Origin: Burkholderia sp. IMCC1007
GTDB lineage: Bacteria > Pseudomonadota > Gammaproteobacteria > Burkholderiales > Burkholderiaceae
Length of the DNA: 64,000 nucleotides
Reading direction: 5' to 3'
Assembly (NCBI RefSeq): GCF_027257875.1
Contig: NZ_JAPVQY010000012.1
Location: 62,001 to 126,000, forward strand
Every line of letters begins with the position of its first letter. Positions within the stretch are counted from its first letter, which is position 1. The notes under the pieces are model-generated. The model was given only the letters and a program-made list of their open reading frames with translations, did not search any database and was not told where the DNA came from. Shown here piece by piece: positions 1 to 8,320 of the stretch. Made by a program: the position numbers and the translations under genes.

Positions 1-1818
1 CTTGCCGAGTTCGAGCGGCGTACGGCCATCCGCGAATACGAGCGTCTCGAGGCCGACCTTGCGTCCCTCGCCTTTCGCGACGCCGACCAGCATCGACGTG
101 TCGAGCCCGAGCTCCGTGAACACCTGGCGGGCGATCTCGACTTGACCCTTCCCGCCGTCGATCAGCACGATGTTCGGCAGCAGGCTCGATGCCTCGGCCT
201 GGCGCGTCGCTTCGCCGTCGATGCCGGCCGCGTCGTCGGCCGCCGCGGCCTGTGCCGCCTGCTCGACCATCTTCTCGTAGCGGCGCGTGAGCACCTGCCG
301 CATCGCCGCGTAATCGTCGCCCGGCGTGATGCCGGTGATGTTGTAGCGACGGTACTCGCCCGACTGCATCTTGTGATGGTGGTACACGACACACGACGCC
401 TGCGTTGCCTCGCCCATCGTATGGCTGATGTCGAAACACTCGATCCGCAGCGTCGCGAGATCGTCGCTTTCGAAGCTGAGGGTCTCCGCGAGCGCACGCG
501 TACGCGCCTGTTGCGAACCCTGCTCGGACAGCAGGCGCGCGAGCGCGAGCCGCGCGTTCTGTTCGGCCATCGACAGCCACGCGCGCCGCTGCCCCTGCGG
601 CTGCCGCACCATCGATACCTTGTGGCCGGCCTGCTCGGACAGCAGCTCGAGCAGATCGCGGCTCGCGGGCGCATGGCTGACGACCAGCACGGGCGGCACG
701 CGATTGCCGAGATAGTGCTGCGCGATGAACGCATCGAGCACCTCGGCCTCCACCGACGGCCCCGCGCCGCGCGTGCCGGCCGCCTCTTCCACCTCTTCCG
801 CCTCTTCCGCCTCTTCCGCCTCTTCCGCCGCTCCCTCTGCTACCTCGACCGTCGCTTCTTCCGCCGGCACCCCGGCCGCGTCCACCAGCGCGTCGGTGTC
901 GTCGCCGAGGCCGCCTTCGGCAAGCGTCAGCGCACTTTCGACGTGCGTCGGGAAATAAGCCTTGTCGCCGAGATGCCGCCCGCCGCGCACCATCGCGAGG
1001 TTCACGCACACGCGCCCGCCCAGCGCGACGACCGCGAGGATGTCGACGTCGCTGTCGCTGCCGACCTCGATCGCCTGCTGGTGCAGCACCGTCGCGAGCG
1101 AACTCATCTGGTTGCGCACGGCCGCCGCCTGCTCGAATTTCAGCTCGCCCGCGAACGCGTGCATCTTCTGCTCGAGCTCCTTCATCACTTCGGACTGCCG
1201 GCCGAGCAGGAAGCGCGCGGCGTTGGACACGTCGATCGCGTAGTCGTCTGCCGAGATCGCGCCGACGCACGGCGCCGTGCAGCGCCCGATCTGGTGCAGC
1301 AGGCACGGCCGCGTGCGGTTGTTGAACACCGAATCCTCGCAGGTGCGCAACTGGAACACGCGCTGCAGGATCTGGATGCTCTCGCGCACGGCCCACGCGC
1401 TCGGGAACGGCCCGAAATACTGGTTCTGCTTGTCGACCGAGCCGCGGTAGTACGCCATGCGCGGGAAACGGTGCGCGGTGAGCTTCAGGTACGGATACGA
1501 CTTGTCGTCGCGAAACAGGATGTTGTAACGCGGCGCGAGCGCCTTGATCAGGTTGTTCTCGAGCAGCAGCGCCTCGGCCTCCGAGCGCGTGACGGTCGTC
1601 TCGATGCGCGCGATGCGCGTGACCATCATCGCGATGCGCGGCGACAACTGCGTCTTGGTGAAATAGCTCGATACGCGCTTCTTCAGGTCGCGCGCCTTGC
1701 CGACGTAGAGCACGGCGCCCGCTGCGTCGTAGTAACGGTAGACGCCCGGCATGTGCGGCAATTGCGCGAGGATCTTCTTCGGTTCGAACGGAATGTCGGC
1801 GGCTTCTGGGGATGTCAT
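1..1818 (-). CDS. uvrC: UvrABC excinuclease subunit C (3' end beyond the window)
   Basis: UvrC makes both incisions around a DNA lesion in nucleotide excision repair after loading by UvrB. The ATG at 1818 opens 606 codons that are still open at position 1, so the C-terminal helix-hairpin-helix part is missing. The GIY-YIG nuclease is at about residues 23-60 (MPGVYRYY, then YVGKA). A UVR motif for UvrB binding lies near 205-245. The start of the RNase-H-like second nuclease is visible ([10 protein letters not shown], later VLIDGGKGQ). Between UVR and RNase-H is an acidic insert encoded by five 9-bp repeats at 784-828. Only 76 bp separate it from divergent earP. Identity is secure. Confidence 0.97.
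   Translation of the reverse strand, partial: MTSPEAADIPFEPKKILAQLPHMPGVYRYYDAAGAVLYVGKARDLKKRVSSYFTKTQLSPRIAMMVTRIARIETTVTRSEAEALLLENNLIKALAPRYNILFRDDKSYPYLKLTAHRFPRMAYYRGSVDKQNQYFGPFPSAWAVRESIQILQRVFQLRTCEDSVFNNRTRPCLLHQIGRCTAPCVGAISADDYAIDVSNAARFLLGRQSEVMKELEQKMHAFAGELKFEQAAAVRNQMSSLATVLHQQAIEVGSDSDVDILAVVALGGRVCVNLAMVRGGRHLGDKAYFPTHVESALTLAEGGLGDDTDALVDAAGVPAEEATVEVAEGAAEEAEEAEEAEEVEEAAGTRGAGPSVEAEVLDAFIAQHYLGNRVPPVLVVSHAPASRDLLELLSEQAGHKVSMVRQPQGQRRAWLSMAEQNARLALARLLSEQGSQQARTRALAETLSFESDDLATLRIECFDISHTMGEATQASCVVYHHHKMQSGEYRRYNITGITPGDDYAAMRQVLTRRYEKMVEQAAQAAAADDAAGIDGEATRQAEASSLLPNIVLIDGGKGQVEIARQVFTELGLDTSMLVGVAKGEGRKVGLETLVFADGRTPLELGK
784..828. repeat. Five tandem 9-bp units inside uvrC
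   Basis: The 9-mer CTCTTCCGC (plus strand) occurs five times head to tail, the first copy with one mismatch. Read as uvrC it codes Glu-Glu-Ala units and keeps the frame whatever the copy number. Confidence 0.9.
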
Positions 1819-1894
1819 GCGTGATCCCGGCACCTTGTGGCGCGGAACGGGTCCATTAGAATCGCCAGTTTAGAGCATTCACGGGCCCGCTTCG

Positions 1895-3082
1895 ATGCCC
1901 CGCACCACCCCTGCCTCTCCTTCGCCGCTCGCGCCCGACGAGCCGGTCGCATGCGACCTCTTCTGCACCGTGATCGACAACTTCGGCGACATCGGCGTGT
2001 GCTGGCGCGTCGCCCGCCAGCTCGCGCACGAGCATGGCTGGCAGGTGCGCCTCTTCATCGACGACCTAGGCACGTTCGCGCGCCTGGTAGCAGGGGTCGA
2101 TCCCGATGCCGGCCGCCAGACGATCGACGGCATCGTCGTCGAACACTGGCATGCGGAAGTCGGCGACGCGCTGGACATCGCCGACGTCGTGATCGAGGCG
2201 TTCGCGTGCGAGTTGCCCGGCGCGTATCTCGCGGCGATGGCGCGCCGCACGCGCCGCCCGGTGTGGATCAACCTCGAATACCTGAGCGCCGAGGACTGGG
2301 TCGCCGATTTCCATTTGCGCCCGTCGCCGCATCCACGCTATCCGCTGCTGAAGACGTTCTTCTTTCCGGGACTGTCGGCCGGCACCGGCGGCGTGTTGAA
2401 GGAGCGCGATCTCGATGCGCGCCGCGCGGCGTTCGAAGCCGACGCCGCGGCACGCGCCGCGTGGTGGCAGCGCACGACCGGCAGCGCGCCGCCCGCGCCC
2501 GGCACGACGGTCGTGAGCCTGTTCGCGTACGAGAATCCGGCCGTCGGCGCACTGCTCGCGCAGTGGCGCGACGGCCCATCTCCCGTGGTCGCGCTCGTGC
2601 CGGCCGGTCGCATTTCGCCTGCGCTCGCGCGGTTCTTCGGGGTCGAATCGTTCGGCGCCGGCGCACGTGCGAGCAGCGGCAACCTGACCGCGTACGGGCT
2701 CGCGTTCGTCCCGCAGGCCGATTACGACCCGCTGCTGTGGGTGGCCGACGTCAATTTCGTGCGCGGCGAAGATTCGTTCGTTCGGGCGCAATGGGCGCGC
2801 AAGCCGTTCGTATGGCACATCTATCCGCAGGCGGACGATGCGCATCTGCCGAAACTCGACGCGGCGCTCGCGCATGTATCGGCGGGGCTCGCCGATGCGC
2901 CGCGCGCAGCGCTGGAACGCTTCTGGCATGCATGGAACGGCGCGGGGACGCCCGATTGGGCCGATTTGCTGCAACATCGCAGTGCGCTCGACGCGAATGC
3001 GGGCCGCTGGGCCGACGAACTGGCGAGCGTCGGCGATCTCGCTGGAAAGCTGGCGGAATACGCAAAATCTCAGTTAAAATAA
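1895..3082 (+). CDS. earP: EF-P arginine-32 rhamnosyltransferase EarP
   Basis: EarP transfers rhamnose from dTDP-L-rhamnose to Arg32 of elongation factor P, activating it for rescue of ribosomes stalled on polyproline. The 395-residue protein carries the family signature [13 protein letters not shown] at residues 26-38; the two aspartates of this motif (28 and 32) match the catalytic aspartates known in the family. A C-terminal stretch [15 protein letters not shown] fits the nucleotide-sugar site. The ATG at 1895 directly follows the short divergent promoter region shared with uvrC. Its target gene efp lies 137 bp downstream, the usual arrangement for arginine-type EF-P. Confidence 0.96.
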   Translation: MPRTTPASPSPLAPDEPVACDLFCTVIDNFGDIGVCWRVARQLAHEHGWQVRLFIDDLGTFARLVAGVDPDAGRQTIDGIVVEHWHAEVGDALDIADVVIEAFACELPGAYLAAMARRTRRPVWINLEYLSAEDWVADFHLRPSPHPRYPLLKTFFFPGLSAGTGGVLKERDLDARRAAFEADAAARAAWWQRTTGSAPPAPGTTVVSLFAYENPAVGALLAQWRDGPSPVVALVPAGRISPALARFFGVESFGAGARASSGNLTAYGLAFVPQADYDPLLWVADVNFVRGEDSFVRAQWARKPFVWHIYPQADDAHLPKLDAALAHVSAGLADAPRAALERFWHAWNGAGTPDWADLLQHRSALDANAGRWADELASVGDLAGKLAEYAKSQLK

Positions 3083-3093
3083 GCGGTTATCCG

Positions 3094-3170
3094 ACGGCTG
3101 ACCACGCAAGCGCTCGCGTTTGGGCTCTTGGCGCCCACCGGAACGCCCCGCCGCTTGCGCCGTCAGCCGT
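3094..3170 (+). promoter_or_regulatory. Large imperfect hairpin in the efp leader
   Basis: Arms 3094-3112 and 3152-3170 are complementary at 17 of 19 positions. Inside them gcgtt/aacgc (3116-3120 with 3142-3146) and tgggc/gccca (3121-3125 with 3133-3137) also pair, so the whole 77-nt segment can fold into one long stem. It lies between the earP stop and the efp start and has no following T-run, so it does not look like a plain terminator. Confidence 0.7.
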
Positions 3171-3219
3171 TGCGCAACGCTCAGGCACCTATTTATTTGA
3201 TTGGATCAGGACAGTTTTT

Positions 3220-3777
3220 ATGAAGACCGCACAGGAACTCCGCGTAGGCAACGTCGTGCAGATCGGCAGCGAAGCATGGGTCATCGCAAAGGCGGAATAC
3301 AACAAGTCGGGTCGTAACTCGGCTGTCGTCAAGATGAAGATGAAGAACCTGCTGACGAACGCAGGTCAGGAATCGGTCTACAAGGCTGACGACAAGTTCG
3401 ACGTCGTCGTGCTCGACCGCAAGGAAGTGACGTACTCGTACTTCGCCGACCCGATGTACGTGTTCATGGACGCCGACTACAACCAGTACGAAGTCGAAGC
3501 GGAAATGATGGGCGAGGCGCTGAACTACCTCGAAGACGGCATGGCTTGCGAAGTCGTGTTCTACAATGAAAAGGCGATCTCGGTCGAACTGCCGACGATC
3601 CTGATTCGCGAAATCACCTACACGGAACCGGCTGTCAAGGGCGACACGTCGTCGGGCAAGGTGCTGAAGAACGCGAAGCTCGCAACGGGCTTCGAACTGC
3701 AAGTGCCGCTGTTCTGCAATACCGGCGACAAGATCGAAATCGATACGCGCACGAACGAATACCGCAGCCGCGCGTAA
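3220..3777 (+). CDS. efp: Translation elongation factor P (arginine type)
   Basis: EF-P binds between the ribosomal P and E sites and promotes peptide-bond formation at consecutive prolines. The 185-residue length is typical. The modified loop reads KSGRNSA with arginine at exactly position 32, the residue EarP rhamnosylates, rather than the lysine of PoxA/EpmA systems. The ATG at 3220 starts the canonical [12 protein letters not shown] longer in-frame opening from 1837 merely crosses out-of-frame earP and is not coding. A strong terminator follows at 3802-3827. Confidence 0.98.
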   Translation: MKTAQELRVGNVVQIGSEAWVIAKAEYNKSGRNSAVVKMKMKNLLTNAGQESVYKADDKFDVVVLDRKEVTYSYFADPMYVFMDADYNQYEVEAEMMGEALNYLEDGMACEVVFYNEKAISVELPTILIREITYTEPAVKGDTSSGKVLKNAKLATGFELQVPLFCNTGDKIEIDTRTNEYRSRA

Positions 3778-3801
3778 TCGTCTGCGATTTCGCATCGAAC
3801 A

Positions 3802-3827
3802 AAGCGCCCTGTGGGGCGCTTTTTGTT
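3802..3827 (+). terminator. Rho-independent terminator after efp
   Basis: The stem agcgccc / gggcgct with a short loop is followed by TTTTTGTTT, 25 bp after the efp stop codon. Confidence 0.85.
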
Positions 3828-4045
3828 TGCCCGCGACCAACAGCGGCCGCGCGCTGCCGCGAGAAGCGGCACAACGCCACCGTTAAAGGTATTCAATTTG
3901 TATCATCGGTAACTGTTTTATAGCGCCGGAGAAATATTGCTCGTTACGCGTTCAGCGGGGCATAAAATCAGTTTTTAATCTGACATGCGGCTGCGGCCGG
4001 CTCGCTGCCGACAGCCCGCCTCTCTTGACTCGACTCGCGTTCACC

Positions 4046-5431
4046 ATGCCACACGCCCTGATTGTCGAAGACGATCCCAACAGTCTGTCCGGCCTCACCG
4101 CGCTGCTCGCTGCAGACGGCTTCTCGGTCGACACGGCCACGTCGCTCGCCGAAGCGCGCACGGCGCTTGGCCGCTCGATTCCCGATGTCGTCCTCGTCGA
4201 CCTGAACCTGCCGGACGGCAGCGGATTCGACCTGCTCCAGCACCTGCCGCAGCAGCAGCCGAACGGTTCGCTGCCGGTGATCGTGCTGACGGGCAACGCG
4301 ACGGTCGAGAGCGCGATCGAAGGCCTGCGACACGGCATCTGGGACTACCTGCTGAAGCCGATCAACATTCCGCGCCTGCGCAGCCTGCTCGCCCGGATTC
4401 CGCGGCCCTACGAACTGATCGATGAAGTGCAGAAGCTGCGCGCGTCGCTGCGTCACCTCGGCCGCTTCGGCGCCCTCGTCGGCCGCAGCGACGCGATGCA
4501 GCACGTGTACGACATGATCGAACACAACGCGCGTACCGAAACGGCCGTGCTGTTCGCGGGCGAAGCCGGTACCGGCAAGAAGCTGGCCGCGCGCGCGCTG
4601 CACGACCTGAGCCGGCGCCGCAAGGGGCCGTTCGTGTCGTTCGACTGCCGCACGATCGCGCAGGCCGGCCGTCACGGCGCGTCGCTCGACAGCGTGCTGT
4701 TCGGCCATGAGCGCGGCGCGTTCGACGGCGCCGAGCGGCGCGAATCGGGCCTGTTCGAACAAGCGGGCGGCGGCACGCTGTGCCTCGACGAGATCACCGC
4801 GCTGCCGCTCGTGCTGCAGGAAGCGCTGCTGCATGCGCTCGACTCGCAGAACTTCATGCGGATCGGCGGCACGAGTTCGATCGCCAGCGACTTCCGGCTG
4901 ATCGCGACGACGCGCCGCCCCGCGCGAGAATCGGTCGCGAACGGGATGCTGCGCGAGGATCTGTGGCTGCGTCTCGATGCGGCGTCGATCACGATGCCGC
5001 CGCTGCGCGAGCGTGACGGCGATGCGCTCGCGATCGCCGATGCGCTGATCGACGAACTGAATCGCGAAGCACGTGCCACGGGCCGCAGCACGACCGACAA
5101 GCGTGCGGCACCGGGCTTCGTGCGCGAATGCCTGTCCTACGAATGGCTGGGCAACGTGCGCGAACTGCAGGAGCGCGTGCGCTTCGCGTACGACGCATCG
5201 GGCGACTTCATCGAAACGCTGCGTGCCGGCGAGGCCAGCTTCGCGGCTGGTGCCACACTGAACGGCAGCAGCGTGCAGATCAAGGTCGGCACCCCGCTGT
5301 CCGACGTCGAGGATCTGCTGATCCGCGCAACGCTCGACGCGGTCGGCGGCACGCGCCACCGTGCGGCGACCCTGCTCGGCATCAGCCCCAAGACGCTGTA
5401 CAACAAACTGCAGCGGATGAAGGTCAACTGA
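4046..5431 (+). CDS. NtrC-like response regulator with an altered GAFTGA loop
   Basis: This 461-residue protein has the three-part NtrC plan. The receiver (1-115) has acidic residues Asp9/Asp10, phospho-acceptor Asp52 and Lys104. The AAA+ domain (about 140-370) has Walker A GEAGTGKK at 172-179 and Walker B LCLDE ending near 249. The C-terminal Fis-type helix-turn-helix is GISPKTLYNKLQRM. The loop that normally reads GAFTGA and touches sigma-54 reads GAFDGA at 224-229 (4715-4732), so it may not activate sigma-54 promoters. The ATG at 4046 begins the receiver; an upstream TTG at 4025 would add only seven residues. No histidine kinase gene is adjacent, so the signal and target genes are unknown. 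An AT-richer stretch at about 3885-3925 may hold its promoter. Confidence 0.85.
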   Translation: MPHALIVEDDPNSLSGLTALLAADGFSVDTATSLAEARTALGRSIPDVVLVDLNLPDGSGFDLLQHLPQQQPNGSLPVIVLTGNATVESAIEGLRHGIWDYLLKPINIPRLRSLLARIPRPYELIDEVQKLRASLRHLGRFGALVGRSDAMQHVYDMIEHNARTETAVLFAGEAGTGKKLAARALHDLSRRRKGPFVSFDCRTIAQAGRHGASLDSVLFGHERGAFDGAERRESGLFEQAGGGTLCLDEITALPLVLQEALLHALDSQNFMRIGGTSSIASDFRLIATTRRPARESVANGMLREDLWLRLDAASITMPPLRERDGDALAIADALIDELNREARATGRSTTDKRAAPGFVRECLSYEWLGNVRELQERVRFAYDASGDFIETLRAGEASFAAGATLNGSSVQIKVGTPLSDVEDLLIRATLDAVGGTRHRAATLLGISPKTLYNKLQRMKVN

Positions 5432-5516
5432 AGCGCGCCGCCGTTGTCGGGGGCGGTGGCTGGAGCTGACGGTTAGTTGCGTAAAGACGGATTGGCGGAC
5501 ACACCGTGCCGATGAA

Positions 5517-5546
5517 GAAAAGCCGCGCGTTTGCGCGGCTTTTTCG
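5517..5546. terminator. Bidirectional terminator between the response regulator and nagZ
   Basis: AAAAGCCGCGC-GTTT-GCGCGGCTTTTTC forms a perfect 8-bp stem with A-rich and T-rich flanks, so it can stop both convergent transcripts. Confidence 0.88.
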
Positions 5547-5600
5547 TTTCCGTCAACCAGGTCAGACCGGAACGGCGCGGCGTCCCGCCGCCCGTCCCGC

Positions 5601-6629
5601 TTACGCCAGTGCGCTGCTCAACAACGCCTGCGCCTGCAGGTATTCAGGCTGCGCGATCAGCTTCTCCCATTTGAGCGCCTTGCCGCGCCCGCGCATCCGC
5701 TTGATGCGCCGCACCGACTCGGCCGATGCATGTGCGTTCAGCCCGTTCAGCACGGCCTCGGCCGCGTCCGGCTGGTTGCACACGAGCACCATGTCGCAGC
5801 CGGCGGCGAGCGCCGCGTCGGCGGCCTGCGTGAGCGTGCCGCCTTCGCGCGCCGCTTCCATCGACAGGTCGTCGCTGAAGATCGCGCCGGTGAAGCCCAG
5901 CCGGCCGCGCAGGATGTCCTGCAGCCATACGCGCGAGAAGCCCGCCGGCCGCTTGTCGACCTGCGTGTAGATCACGTGCGCCGGAATCACGGCGGACAGC
6001 GACAAGCCAAGCCAGTCGTACGGCGCGACGTCCTGCTTGAGGATCGCGTCGAGCGAGCGGTCGTCGGTGGGCAACGCGACGTGCGAATCGGCCTCCGCGA
6101 AACCGTGCCCCGGAAAATGCTTGCCGCAGTTCGCCATGCCGGCGAGCGACAGCCCGTGGTTCAGGCTCTTCGCGAGCAGCGTGACGACGCGCGGGTCGCG
6201 ATGGAACGCGCGATCGCCGATCACCTTCGAGTGTCCGTAGTCGAGGTCGAGCACGGGCGTGAAGCTCATGTCGATGCCGCATGCGCGCAACTCGGCGGCG
6301 AGGATGTAGCCGACCGCCGTCGCGACCTTCATCGCGAGCAGCACGTCGCGATCCCACAGGTCGCCGAGACGGCGCATCGCGGGCAAGACCGTGAAACCAT
6401 CGGTGCGGAACCGCTGCACGCGGCCGCCTTCGTGATCGACGGCGATCAGGATGTCCTCGCGCACCGCGCGGATCGAATCGGTCAGCGCGGTCAGCTGCGC
6501 GCGGTTCTGGAAATGCCGCGCGAACAGGATCACGCCGCCGGTGTTCGGATGCGCAAGGCGCCGCGCATCGTCGCGCGACAGGGCCGTGCCGACGACGTCG
6601 AGCATGACCGGGCCGGGAGTCGTTTTCAT
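5601..6629 (-). CDS. nagZ: Beta-N-acetylhexosaminidase NagZ
   Basis: NagZ is a cytoplasmic family-3 glycosidase that removes GlcNAc from anhydro-muropeptides in cell-wall recycling; its product influences AmpC beta-lactamase induction in bacteria with AmpR. The 342-residue protein carries DHEGGRVQR at 65-73, the catalytic loop KHFPGHG at 170-176 and the nucleophile motif SDDLSMEAA near 250. The ATG at 6629 has a GGAG Shine-Dalgarno at 6640-6643; an in-frame start at 6704 would lie inside the inserted element. In relatives nagZ follows acpS directly; here a TnpB unit lies between them, so its upstream transcription has probably changed. Confidence 0.96.
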   Translation of the reverse strand: MKTTPGPVMLDVVGTALSRDDARRLAHPNTGGVILFARHFQNRAQLTALTDSIRAVREDILIAVDHEGGRVQRFRTDGFTVLPAMRRLGDLWDRDVLLAMKVATAVGYILAAELRACGIDMSFTPVLDLDYGHSKVIGDRAFHRDPRVVTLLAKSLNHGLSLAGMANCGKHFPGHGFAEADSHVALPTDDRSLDAILKQDVAPYDWLGLSLSAVIPAHVIYTQVDKRPAGFSRVWLQDILRGRLGFTGAIFSDDLSMEAAREGGTLTQAADAALAAGCDMVLVCNQPDAAEAVLNGLNAHASAESVRRIKRMRGRGKALKWEKLIAQPEYLQAQALLSSALA

Positions 6630-6650
6630 CAGAATTTGCTCCGAGAAACT

Positions 6651-6666
6651 CCGCCATTGATGGCGG
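6651..6666. repeat. Left-end hairpin of the TnpB element
   Basis: A perfect 7-bp inverted repeat with a 2-nt spacer lies 55 bp before tnpB, where single-strand transposons of this class carry a subterminal hairpin. Confidence 0.6.
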
Positions 6667-6721
6667 GAAGGAAAGGGGTGCTGTTGACAGGCAGCTTCTT
6701 CCACGGGTTAGGATCACCGGC

Positions 6722-7774
6722 ATGATTCTTGTCTACCGCTACCGCGTGAAGTCGCTCAACGGACTGCTGAACAAGCAGAGCCGTGCGGTGAACTACGTCT
6801 GGAACTTTTGCAATGACTCGCAGAAGCACGCGCTCAAGTGGAGCAAGAAGTGGCCGACGGGATTCGACCTGAACGTGCTGACGACCGGCAGCAGCAAGGA
6901 AGTCGGCATCCACTCCGGCACGATCAACGCGACGTGCGAGCAATATGCGAAGTCGCGCAGTCAGCGCCGTCGGCCCAACCTGCGCTATCGCGGCAGGAAA
7001 TCGCTGGGCTGGATGCCGCTGAAGGGGCGTGACCTGAAGCGCGAGGGTGACGCGTTCCGTTTCGCCGGCAACACCTTTCGCGTGTTCAACAGCCGGCCGC
7101 TTCCCGAAGGTAAGATCAAGGACGGGAGCAACTTCGCGCAGGACGCGCGTGGTAATTGGTTTCTCAATATCGTGATCGAGATGCCCGATGTTCAGGGCCG
7201 CCCGATCCGTTCCGGCGTCGGCATCGATCTCGGCCTGAAAGACTTCGCCACACTTTCGACCGGCGAGAAGCTGCCCAATGACCAGTTCGGTCGACGAGCG
7301 GCGGAAAAGCTGGCGAAAGCGCAGCGGGCGCGAAAGCACAAGCGACATATCGCGAAGCTGCACGCCAAGGTCGCGAATGCCCGTGCCGATTTCCAACACA
7401 AGCTCGCGCTCGATCTGGTGCGGCGTTTTGATTACATCGCGGTCGGCAACGTGTCGGCCGCGACGCTCGCCAGAACCAGGATGGCGAAGAGCGTCTACGA
7501 CGCATCCTGGTCGTCCTTCCGGAACAAGCTCCGCTACAAAGCGATCGCGCACGGGGTCACGTTCGAGGAAGTCGACGAAAGCGGTTCTACCCAGTCCTGT
7601 TCGGCGTGCGGGTCGAAAGACAGCACGGCGCGGCCGAAAGGTATCGCGGGACTGCGAGTAAGAGAATGGGCCTGCAGTGACTGTGGTGTCGAGCATGATC
7701 GAGATACCAACGCTGCGTTGAACATTCTCCGATGCGGACGTGCATCGCCAGGTGTGGGAATCCTCCGTCTTTAG
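6722..7774 (+). CDS. tnpB: TnpB RNA-guided nuclease of an IS1341-type element
   Basis: TnpB proteins are RNA-guided DNA nucleases that keep IS605-type elements in place by cutting the emptied donor site. The 350-residue protein has the RuvC-I motif GVGIDLG with Asp169, a zinc ribbon (Cys293, Cys296, Cys318, Cys321) and the RuvC-III motif HDRDTNAALNI with Asp326/Asp328. The RuvC-II position that usually carries glutamate reads VGN, with Gly242. A glutamate in EEVDE (Glu286), just before the first zinc cysteines, could take over if the site is rearranged. The N-terminus appears intact. The stop codon lies in the loop of the right-end hairpin, so gene and guide RNA overlap. Confidence 0.9.
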   Translation: MILVYRYRVKSLNGLLNKQSRAVNYVWNFCNDSQKHALKWSKKWPTGFDLNVLTTGSSKEVGIHSGTINATCEQYAKSRSQRRRPNLRYRGRKSLGWMPLKGRDLKREGDAFRFAGNTFRVFNSRPLPEGKIKDGSNFAQDARGNWFLNIVIEMPDVQGRPIRSGVGIDLGLKDFATLSTGEKLPNDQFGRRAAEKLAKAQRARKHKRHIAKLHAKVANARADFQHKLALDLVRRFDYIAVGNVSAATLARTRMAKSVYDASWSSFRNKLRYKAIAHGVTFEEVDESGSTQSCSACGSKDSTARPKGIAGLRVREWACSDCGVEHDRDTNAALNILRCGRASPGVGILRL

Positions 7775-7811
7775 GCGGAGGATGACGTCAACGAATCGGG
7801 AAGTCCGTCAG
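7680..7811 (+). ncRNA. Candidate omega (guide) RNA of tnpB
   Basis: In characterised systems the guide RNA is made from the 3' part of tnpB plus the right end, and its last 16-20 nt, taken from the flank, are the guide. Here the scaffold would end with the 10-bp hairpin (7760-7769 with 7774-7783, one G-U pair) and the guide would begin at 7792, CGAATCGGGAAGTCCGTCAG. The 5' limit is a guess. No transcript is proven. Confidence 0.45.
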
Positions 7812-8239
7812 GGAGAGGTTCGGGAAACAGGTGCAGGCGGGGCGGCGTCCGTCTCGGCGACCACGAACGACACCGCGTAGTCGCGTTCGTCACTGACCGT
7901 CACGCGTGCCGTGATGCCGCGCGCGGCCAGCCAGTCGGCCAGCTCGCCCGATGCGACCACGTACGGCTCGCCGCTCGGGTGATTGAGCGTCTGCAGCGCG
8001 CGCCACGTCATCGGCCAGTGCATGCCCAGCCCGATCGCCTTCGAGAACGCTTCCTTCGCGGAGAAGCGCGTCGCGAGAAACGCGATGCCGCGCGCCTCGG
8101 AGCGTGCGCGCCGAGCGTGAAACACGCGCAGTTCGTCGGGGCCGAGCACCTTCTCGGCAAACCGGCCGCCCGTGCGTTCGAGCACGGCCGCGACGCGGCT
8201 CACCTGCGCGATGTCGGTACCGATGCCGTAGATCGCCAT
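7808..8239 (-). CDS. acpS: Holo-[acyl-carrier-protein] synthase
   Basis: AcpS transfers 4'-phosphopantetheine from CoA to Ser37 of ACP, encoded in the same block at 21331-21570. The 143 residues begin [16 protein letters not shown], with the metal-binding Asp of GTDI, and contain the second motif [13 protein letters not shown] (Glu-Lys pair). It is co-oriented with pdxJ and, before the TnpB insertion, with nagZ. Its stop codon is 17 bp from the element. Confidence 0.96.
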   Translation of the reverse strand: MAIYGIGTDIAQVSRVAAVLERTGGRFAEKVLGPDELRVFHARRARSEARGIAFLATRFSAKEAFSKAIGLGMHWPMTWRALQTLNHPSGEPYVVASGELADWLAARGITARVTVSDERDYAVSFVVAETDAAPPAPVSRTSP

Positions 8240-8320
8240 GTCAGTCTCCGCCGGGGTAGCCCGGCAAGGCCGGGTCAGGCGCGTCGCACACGGCGTGCAG
8301 GGCGCGGCAGCCTCGCATCG

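Larger units (their letters stand above)
6645..7791 (+). mobile_element. TnpB-only IS200/IS605-type element inserted between acpS and nagZ
   Basis: A tnpB gene is bracketed by a hairpin at 6651-6666 (ccgccat-tg-atggcgg) and a right-end hairpin at 7760-7783 (atcctccg... cggaggat), followed by TCAA at 7788-7791, which resembles the right cleavage site of the IS608 type. There is no tnpA transposase. The element points against the acpS-nagZ operon. The left limit is uncertain: it must lie between the nagZ Shine-Dalgarno (6643) and the left hairpin. The right limit is better supported, because acpS stops only 17 bp later. Confidence 0.75.

Noticed and set aside
142..1824. Long plus-strand frame opposite uvrC
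   Set aside because: UvrC on the minus strand has clear motifs throughout; the opposite frame is Arg/Leu rich with no domain.
1837..3777. A single 646-residue frame joining the earP region and efp
   Set aside because: The part before 3220 is out of frame with earP and has no family match; EF-P starts at 3220 with standard length.
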